DNA from: Gammaproteobacteria bacterium UBA7449 | GTDB lineage: Bacteria; Pseudomonadota; Gammaproteobacteria; Pseudomonadales; Pseudohongiellaceae | Assembly: GCA_002477465.1 (NCBI GenBank) | Contig: DLPV01000005.1 | Coordinates: 118,471 to 155,570, forward strand | Direction: 5' to 3' | DNA length: 37,100 nt | Part shown: positions 31,971-37,100 of the stretch, piece after piece | Layout: the number at the start of each line of letters is the position of its first letter | Position numbering within the stretch: the stretch's first letter is position 1 | The notes under the pieces: model-generated | Told to the model about the DNA's origin: nothing | Seen by the model: only the letters and a program-made list of their open reading frames with translations | The model's database searches: none | Position numbers and translations under genes: made by a program

Positions 31971-33023
31971 GTTAGGGTTAGGCAACTGTTGCTCACGCTC
32001 ATCTACTGGCAGCTCCGCCAGCTCCTGCACCCGTCTATAGAATTGCCCAAGATCACCCTTAAGCTGCTGCAACAGGCGGTCGAAAGCTGGCACCAAGTCG
32101 TTGTAAGAAGCGACTGTGGATAGCTGGGCGTTGTTCAGCTCTCTCGCAAACCAGGCATCATAGCCGTCATAGCCTGACCAGCTCTCCTTGAGATCTTCGT
32201 ATGCTACGCGCAGCGTCTGCTGCAGCCCCTGCTTTTGTTCACGCATCTCGGTTTCTGAGGTGTCGCTGCTGTAGAGCACATCGAACTGGTCCCGCCACTG
32301 TGAAACCAGGGCCACAAATTCCGCCTGGCGCGCGAGATTCTGCTCCGAATCAAGATATAGCTGCTGCTCGCCACGTGCCCGTGCCCAGCGGCGAATGCCC
32401 TCTCTCTCCACGGCGGTGGCAAAGCTTTCATTGAAAGTCGTGTCACCAGGCGCAAACACCACCAGGTGAGCCAGCTCATGAAATATGAGGCCAGCCAATT
32501 GATGGGCAGAACGGTTCACAACTGAACTGAGTAAGGAGTCATCGAACCAGCCCAGCGTGGAATAGGCATCGACTCCACCGGTATAGACATCGAATCCTTC
32601 CTGCTCAAGTTTGCGGGCATAGGCTTCGGCACTGCTTTCCGAAAAGTAACCTCGATAGGAAACACAGCCGGCGATGGGGTAACACCAGTTAACTGCCTGG
32701 GTTGAAAACTCGGGGGCAGCAAACACGTTCCACACTACGTGCTCCCTGCCAAGATCCACGTAAGTGGAGTAGTTATCCGCCACCGGCAGCTGCAGCTCCA
32801 GTGCGGCAAATTCTCGGATCTGCAGCACCAATTCAAACTGCTCCCGCAACTCTACTGGAAGCTGCGGGTCCTGCAACAACCCTTGGATTCCCTCGCGGCT
32901 TGTCAAAATTTCCAGCTGCCCGCGGGCAGCCTGGGAATAATAGGACACGGTCTCACAGGAAATCAGGAGTATGGACAGACCGAGAAGTACGACAAACTTG
33001 AGGGTCGTGCGGATTTTCTTCAT
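31938..33023 (-). CDS. Lipoprotein aminopeptidase-family zinc protease (HELAH)
   Basis: A 361-residue putative metallopeptidase anchored as a lipoprotein: signal segment FVVLLGLSILLISC gives lipidation Cys23. The zinc motif FHELAHLVVF has His182, Glu183 and His186, and NESFATAVERE supplies a likely third ligand. The N-terminal part contains YYSQAARGQLEILTSREGI, the signature by which I place it in the proteobacterial aminopeptidase family once known as DUF2265. Two Cys at about 114 and 120 could form a disulfide. The YjbQ gene lies 12 bases upstream, so it ends a QC-YjbQ-peptidase transcript. The peptide substrate is unknown. Confidence 0.88.
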   Translation of the reverse strand: MKKIRTTLKFVVLLGLSILLISCETVSYYSQAARGQLEILTSREGIQGLLQDPQLPVELREQFELVLQIREFAALELQLPVADNYSTYVDLGREHVVWNVFAAPEFSTQAVNWCYPIAGCVSYRGYFSESSAEAYARKLEQEGFDVYTGGVDAYSTLGWFDDSLLSSVVNRSAHQLAGLIFHELAHLVVFAPGDTTFNESFATAVEREGIRRWARARGEQQLYLDSEQNLARQAEFVALVSQWRDQFDVLYSSDTSETEMREQKQGLQQTLRVAYEDLKESWSGYDGYDAWFARELNNAQLSTVASYNDLVPAFDRLLQQLKGDLGQFYRRVQELAELPVDEREQQLPNPNLLARETAFQI

Positions 33024-33035
33024 GATCGCAACCGC

Positions 33036-33479
33036 TTACCGGCGCCTCTCTTCGATGGACCCCTGCCCCTGAATAGTGACAACAAGTGTTCGCCCGCCCG
33101 CCTCATTTCGATGCTCTCCGAGATAGAGCCCCTGCCAGGTTCCTAGCTGCAGACTACCCTGACTGACCGGCACCGTAAGCTCACAACCCAGCAGAGCGGA
33201 CTTTATATGGGCAGGCATGTCATCCGGCCCCTCACAGGTATGCTGGAAGTAGCTCGCGCCCTCTGGAGCAAGCTCGTTAAAATGGGCTTCCATATCGCTG
33301 CGCACCGCGTGATCGGCATTCTCGTTGATACTGAGGGAGGCTGAGGTGTGCTGCAGGTGAAAATGCACCAATCCAATAGCGATCTGCCTGAGTTCTGGGA
33401 GCTGTTGCGAGACCTCTGCTGTAATGAGGTGGAAACCCCGCTGCCTCGGCTGCAACTTAATGCTTTTCTGAATCCACAT
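33036..33479 (-). CDS. YjbQ/UPF0047 family protein
   Basis: A 147-residue member of the YjbQ (UPF0047) family. The signature segments are GLVHFHLQHTSASLSINENADHAV split over two strands, FQHTCEGPDDMPAHIKSALLG and LQLGTWQGLYLGEHR. Members show weak thiamine-phosphate synthase activity in vitro; the real role is unsettled. The conserved His residues suggest a metal-binding site. I start it at ATG 33479 (MWIQKSIKL), the common N-terminus; the longer frame from 33512 overlaps the upstream gene's end and lacks family similarity. Seven bases separate it from the glutamine cyclotransferase stop. Confidence 0.9.
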   Translation of the reverse strand: MWIQKSIKLQPRQRGFHLITAEVSQQLPELRQIAIGLVHFHLQHTSASLSINENADHAVRSDMEAHFNELAPEGASYFQHTCEGPDDMPAHIKSALLGCELTVPVSQGSLQLGTWQGLYLGEHRNEAGGRTLVVTIQGQGSIEERRR

Positions 33480-33486
33480 GGATGAA

Positions 33487-34242
33487 TCAGGGGCCAAGCA
33501 CTTCGATTTCAAACAGGTGCGCCCAGTGCTTACCGGTCACAAATAGACGCTCGGTGTCCGCATCCCAGGCAATGCCATTGAGTACTGCCTCAGAACTACC
33601 GAGCTCGGTCATCGCAGACAGGCCGGTTAGATCCACCACCGAATTGACCCTGCCGGTTGCCGGATCAATGCGCAGTATGAAGTCGGTTTGCCAAACGTTG
33701 GCCCACACTTCGCCGTTGATGTACTCCAGCTCATTCAGATTGGGAATAGCGGAACCATTGAGCGTAACGTCCACCGACCGGACCGGCGCGAATGTCTCCG
33801 GATCCATAAACTGCAGCCGCGCAGAGCCATCACTGAGAATGAGGTGCTCTCCGTTATAGGCCAGGCCCCAACCCTCCGTCGCATTATAGTGAGTCTCCAA
33901 CTGGTCAAAACTGTGTTTGTCATACACGAATACCATGTGGGACTGCCAGGTAAGCTGGTATATCTTGTCATCAACTACCTCGATACCTTCGCCAAAATAG
34001 CGCTGACTCAGTGACTTGGTCAGGAGCTCACTGGCATCTTCGAGGTTCAACTTGCTGAGCTTTGATAAGCCGCGCTTACCAGTTCCCTCGAAGAGAAAAC
34101 CCTCGTGATAAAACAGGCCCTGGGTGAACGCAGTGATATCGTGGGGATAGGTATTCACTACCCGATAACCATAGCGCACCGGCCCCTGTTGCGCATAAGC
34201 AAGTGGAGCGAGAACACAGAGTACCAGAAAAAGAATTCGCAT
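33487..34242 (-). CDS. Glutaminyl-peptide cyclotransferase (bacterial/plant type)
   Basis: A 251-residue exported beta-propeller enzyme that converts N-terminal glutamine of peptides to pyroglutamate. The signal peptide MRILFLVLCVLAPLAYA is followed by the family's ladder of motifs: AFTQGLFYHEGFLFEGTGKR, YFGEGIEVVDDKIYQLTW, EGWGLAYNGEHLILSDGSA, NLNELEYINGEVWANVWQTD and VLNGIAWDADTERLFVTGKHW. The plant and Xanthomonas enzymes share these. It probably acts in the periplasm. It is first in a minus-strand group with YjbQ and the peptidase, and divergent from the HIT gene. The 140-base gap shows no clear promoter. Confidence 0.93.
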   Translation of the reverse strand: MRILFLVLCVLAPLAYAQQGPVRYGYRVVNTYPHDITAFTQGLFYHEGFLFEGTGKRGLSKLSKLNLEDASELLTKSLSQRYFGEGIEVVDDKIYQLTWQSHMVFVYDKHSFDQLETHYNATEGWGLAYNGEHLILSDGSARLQFMDPETFAPVRSVDVTLNGSAIPNLNELEYINGEVWANVWQTDFILRIDPATGRVNSVVDLTGLSAMTELGSSEAVLNGIAWDADTERLFVTGKHWAHLFEIEVLGP

Positions 34243-34382
34243 AGTTTGTCATACCGCGGTCAAGGGACACTGTTATAGAATATTCAGTGCCATTAAGTCC
34301 CGTAGCCAAATAATTTCGTCATGGGCCAGGAAAATTCTACGGGGGCTACCTTATAAGACCCCAAGCTCACAAGGAGTATCCC

Positions 34383-34730
34383 ATGTCAGCAGACTGCCTC
34401 TTCTGCAAAATTATCGCAGGCGCTATACCCTCTAACAAGGTCTATTCCGACGAGCATGTGTATGCTTTCCACGATATTAATCCAGCCGCACCGACCCATG
34501 TGCTGGTTATCCCGAAAAAACATCTTTCTGCCGTAAATGACGGCGGGGAAGAAAACGAGGCACTGCTGGGCAAGCTAATGCTTGCTGCGAACAAGATCGC
34601 GACCGAACTCGGGCTCGCGGAAGACGGGTTTCGCTACGTGATCAACACAGGGACCGACGGCGGCCAGACTGTGTTTCACCTGCACCTGCATATATTGGGT
34701 GGCCGCGCCCTCAGTTGGCCGCCGGGCTAA
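34383..34730 (+). CDS. HIT-family nucleotide-binding protein (HINT type)
   Basis: A 115-residue histidine-triad protein of the HINT branch, a purine nucleoside phosphoramidase-like hydrolase. It starts with CLFCKIIAGAIPSNKVYSD (zinc-type CxxC beginning), then AFHDINPAAPTHVLVIPKKH, and ends with the triad HLHLHILGG (His99, 101, 103) followed by SWPPG, the canonical end. CAAGGAG lies six to eight bases before the ATG. It is convergent with mtnA, with eight bases between the stops. It is probably a housekeeping gene. Confidence 0.95.
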   Translation: MSADCLFCKIIAGAIPSNKVYSDEHVYAFHDINPAAPTHVLVIPKKHLSAVNDGGEENEALLGKLMLAANKIATELGLAEDGFRYVINTGTDGGQTVFHLHLHILGGRALSWPPG

Positions 34731-34738
34731 ATCAATCC

Positions 34739-35821
34739 CTAATCAAGCAGGCTGGCAATCGCTTCGCTGTTGGCCGCCACCACGCCGCGCTCGGTTACAA
34801 GTGACGTCACCAGCCTGGCTGGTGTCACATCGAACCCGGGGTTACTGACCTGCACGCCCTCCGGCGCGACCCTTACACTGGCAATCAGGCCATCTGTTGT
34901 TCGACCCGGTATATCGGTGACTTCCCCGGAAGCCCTCTCTTCAATCGGAATCTGATTAACACCCGCGTCCAGGGTAAAATCGATGGAAGACAGGGGTAAG
35001 GCGACATAGAAAGGAATCTGGTTATCAAACGCCGCTAGCGCCTTTAAATAAGTACCTATTTTGTTGCAGACATCACCGTTGCGCGTGGTGCGATCGCTAC
35101 CGACCACGCAGAGATCGACTAGCCCGGCCTGCATCAGGTGACCACCGGCATTGTCTACAATTAGACTATGGGGAATGTCGGCTTGCGCCAGTTCCCAGCA
35201 GGTCAGCGCGGCGCCCTGGTTGCGCGGCCTGGTTTCATCCACCCAGACATGCAGGGGAATATCGCGCTCTGCACTCTTGTAGACGACAGACAGAGCCGTG
35301 CCCCAGTCTACCGTGGCCAGAGCGCCAGCGTTGCAGTGGGTCAAAATATTGAGTCGATCCTGGCTGCTGCGCTTCTCCTGCCAGAGACTCTCTACTAGAG
35401 CTGCCCCGTGATCACCGATGGCCTCGCAGATTGCGATGTCTTCTTTTTCCATGAGCTGGGCGAGCTCAAGCGCCTGCAATACTCGCGATTCTGGCGCTAC
35501 AGACTGCAGCGCAGCACGGCAGCGGTCCAGTGCCCACTGCAGATTCACCGCGGTGGGTCGGGTCGCAGCTAGCGCAGCACAGGCGTGATCAAGGGATTGT
35601 GCATCTTCGCGCAGTGCCAGGTACACAGCATAGGCAGCTGTCACGCCAATGAGTGGCGCGCCGCGTACCTGCATGGATTCAATAGCGTGACAGGCGGCTT
35701 CCATGTTTGCCAGAGTCAGCACCTGGAATTCATGCGGGAGCCGGGTTTGATCAACTATATGCACCTGATCGGTTCCAACGTCATACCAGATGCTTTGCAT
35801 GTGTTCGCCGCCGATGATCAT
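34739..35821 (-). CDS. mtnA: S-methyl-5-thioribose-1-phosphate isomerase
   Basis: A 360-residue sugar-phosphate isomerase converting methylthioribose-1-phosphate to methylthioribulose-1-phosphate. Family motifs are VRGAPLIGVTAAYA, THCNAGALATVDWGTAL with the catalytic Cys, VDETRPRNQGAALT, and VVGSDRTTRNGDVCNKIGTY with the catalytic Asp, ending GFDVTPARLVTSLVTERGV. I start it at ATG 35821, seven bases after AGGTGA; a second ATG at 35800 is the more usual N-terminus (MQSIWYDV), and a longer frame from 35854 is unlikely. The upstream fused aldolase/SDR ends 39 bases before it. The pair suggests that methylthioribulose-1-phosphate is cleaved by the aldolase rather than passed to MtnB. Confidence 0.93.
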   Translation of the reverse strand: MIIGGEHMQSIWYDVGTDQVHIVDQTRLPHEFQVLTLANMEAACHAIESMQVRGAPLIGVTAAYAVYLALREDAQSLDHACAALAATRPTAVNLQWALDRCRAALQSVAPESRVLQALELAQLMEKEDIAICEAIGDHGAALVESLWQEKRSSQDRLNILTHCNAGALATVDWGTALSVVYKSAERDIPLHVWVDETRPRNQGAALTCWELAQADIPHSLIVDNAGGHLMQAGLVDLCVVGSDRTTRNGDVCNKIGTYLKALAAFDNQIPFYVALPLSSIDFTLDAGVNQIPIEERASGEVTDIPGRTTDGLIASVRVAPEGVQVSNPGFDVTPARLVTSLVTERGVVAANSEAIASLLD

Positions 35822-35860
35822 GTCTCGATCACCTGCTGCCCATTCAGACCGCACTCCAGA

Positions 35861-37100
35861 TCAGATAACACGATCGTTGCCGCCATCAACCGGAATTTGA
35901 GCCCCAGTAGTCTTGTCAAACTGCGCACCTAGCAAGGCCGCCACAGTCTCGGCGACATCCGCCGCCTGCAGCTCGGTACCCAAAACGTTTGACCGTTTGT
36001 ACTCCGCTACGGAAACACCATGATGCGCCGCGCGACTGGCAAGCACCTCATCGGTCCAGATTGCGGTGTCATATACCGCGTTCGGATGCACGGTGTTGAC
36101 GCGAATCCCCTCGCTACCCCATTCCAGCGCAGCGATGCGAGCAAGCTGGGCAAGCCCGGCTTTAGCGACAGAATAAGCTGCAGCGCCCGGGCCCGGCGCC
36201 GGGACATTCTTGGAACCAACAAAAACCACAGCGGGATCAAAGCCTTGACTCAAGTATGGCGCACAGGCCCGCAGCAGCTTCATATGCGCACTGAGATTAA
36301 TATCCAGCGACTGCTGCCAGCGCGCGTCATCCATCTCTGCGATGGTAGCGCTGGCGGGAAAACTACCGGCATTGCTTACCAGCAGATCCAGTCCACCAAA
36401 CAGTCGGACAAGTTCGAGCAGCGCTGACGCGATGGCACCGTCATCTGTGATGTCACACTGCAGCGCAAGCGCAGCACCATCCATAGCCGCATCTGCAGCT
36501 GGAAAACTGCTATCCAGGGCCACTACCACGGCACCTCGGGCGGCCAGTGCAGCCACACACGCCGCACCGATACCAGAGGCGGCGCCTGTGACAAGCGCAA
36601 TTTTACCCTCCAGCTCCGGGCTGGCGGCTGCCGACTTCAATTTAGCCTGTTCTAACTCCCAGTATTCAACGTCAAACAAGTCCTGCCTGGGTAAGGCGGT
36701 CCAGCCACCCAGGGCTTCACCCTGCTGAATCGCTGCAATCGTGTGCCGGCTAATGTCAGCGATAATCTGCAGGCGCTTGTTGTTTGCCGCGAGATAAAGC
36801 ATGCCCTTACCAAGCCAGGCGCCATAACGAGGCATGCGGTCCAGGCGCTGGTGATGGTCCGCGCTATGGCTGTCAAAATAAGACTGATACTGGGACGAAA
36901 AATGCGCCAGTCCTGCCAGCAAATCGTTTTTGAATACGGCGCCAAAAGGCTTGGCATGAATAGTATGATCAGGGGTGAGCGGCCCCCGCTGCAACAGCTC
37001 TGCAGCATTGTCCAGCGCAGCGAAACCAGCGGCCGGCGCTGAGATATCGGTGCGCACCAACAGCGGGGACCCGAGTAAAGTTCCGGCGTGCTTCCTCAGC
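35861..37100 (-). CDS. Bifunctional class II aldolase / short-chain dehydrogenase (C-terminal part, cut by window edge)
   Basis: The last 412 residues of a fused aldolase/SDR; the frame is open across the right edge, so the N-terminus lies outside. The visible part begins LRKHAGTLLGSPLLVRTDIS, then GPLTPDHTIHAKP, the linker region known from rhamnulose-1-phosphate aldolase/SDR fusions. The SDR domain follows with ALVTGAASGIGAA, LVSNAGSFPAS, catalytic Ser in VVFVGSKN, and YSVAK. The aldolase half should split a ketose-1-phosphate into DHAP and an aldehyde, which the SDR half may oxidise or reduce. The aldolase metal ligands cannot be checked here. Being next to mtnA, its substrate may be methylthioribulose- or 5-deoxyribulose-1-phosphate (inference). 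Confidence 0.9.
   Translation of the reverse strand, partial: LRKHAGTLLGSPLLVRTDISAPAAGFAALDNAAELLQRGPLTPDHTIHAKPFGAVFKNDLLAGLAHFSSQYQSYFDSHSADHHQRLDRMPRYGAWLGKGMLYLAANNKRLQIIADISRHTIAAIQQGEALGGWTALPRQDLFDVEYWELEQAKLKSAAASPELEGKIALVTGAASGIGAACVAALAARGAVVVALDSSFPAADAAMDGAALALQCDITDDGAIASALLELVRLFGGLDLLVSNAGSFPASATIAEMDDARWQQSLDINLSAHMKLLRACAPYLSQGFDPAVVFVGSKNVPAPGPGAAAYSVAKAGLAQLARIAALEWGSEGIRVNTVHPNAVYDTAIWTDEVLASRAAHHGVSVAEYKRSNVLGTELQAADVAETVAALLGAQFDKTTGAQIPVDGGNDRVI

Overview
The window looks like chromosomal DNA of a marine-type gammaproteobacterium with a large acyl-CoA catabolic repertoire. The base composition is moderate, gene packing is dense, and there is a Pal lipoprotein, an NADH-dehydrogenase-like/SelD fusion and many acyl-CoA dehydrogenases (ACADs). 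The taxon is inferred from gene content only. I see no phage, insertion sequence, CRISPR array, rRNA or tRNA.

Layout. (1) 1-6186, minus strand: a beta-oxidation operon of PcaF-type thiolase, fused enoyl-CoA hydratase/3-hydroxyacyl-CoA dehydrogenase, zinc alcohol dehydrogenase and two ACADs, the last cut by the window edge. Its set resembles a dicarboxylate (pim-type) operon. A divergent single ACAD follows (6477-7625, plus). (2) 7673-9625, minus: a cytochrome-like fragment and a two-gene version of the fused membrane/spermidine-synthase-like protein. (3) 9725-14738, minus: a second acyl-CoA operon with an ACAD pair, a histidine phosphatase, an APH-type kinase related to the ACAD10/ACAD11 and LvaA kinases, and an RhlG-like SDR. 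This is the most interesting block, because phosphorylation of a hydroxyacyl-CoA is a plausible function. (4) 15105-15629, plus: pal with its own terminator. (5) 15746-18136, minus: an HSL-family esterase and a DUF4105 membrane protein. (6) 18137-18693: a gap with two terminator hairpins and a possible 56-residue small gene. (7) 18694-25711: a secreted protein of unknown function, a broken TfoX-like fragment, a ThDP enzyme facing an SSS symporter, an amidohydrolase, a HAD phosphatase, a hotdog thioesterase and a small lipoprotein. (8) 25708-31071: a GNAT acetyltransferase, a patatin, an MFS transporter and the SelD fusion. (9) 31242-34730: a TPR protein, a lipoprotein peptidase, a YjbQ protein, a glutamine cyclotransferase and a HIT protein. 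(10) 34739-37100, minus: mtnA and a fused class II aldolase/SDR cut by the right edge, suggesting methylthioribose or 5-deoxypentose salvage.

Several start codons were moved from the longest reading frame to a downstream ATG or GTG with a Shine-Dalgarno sequence or an intact signal peptide; each entry says so. All functions come from motif and family recognition by eye; no database search was run.
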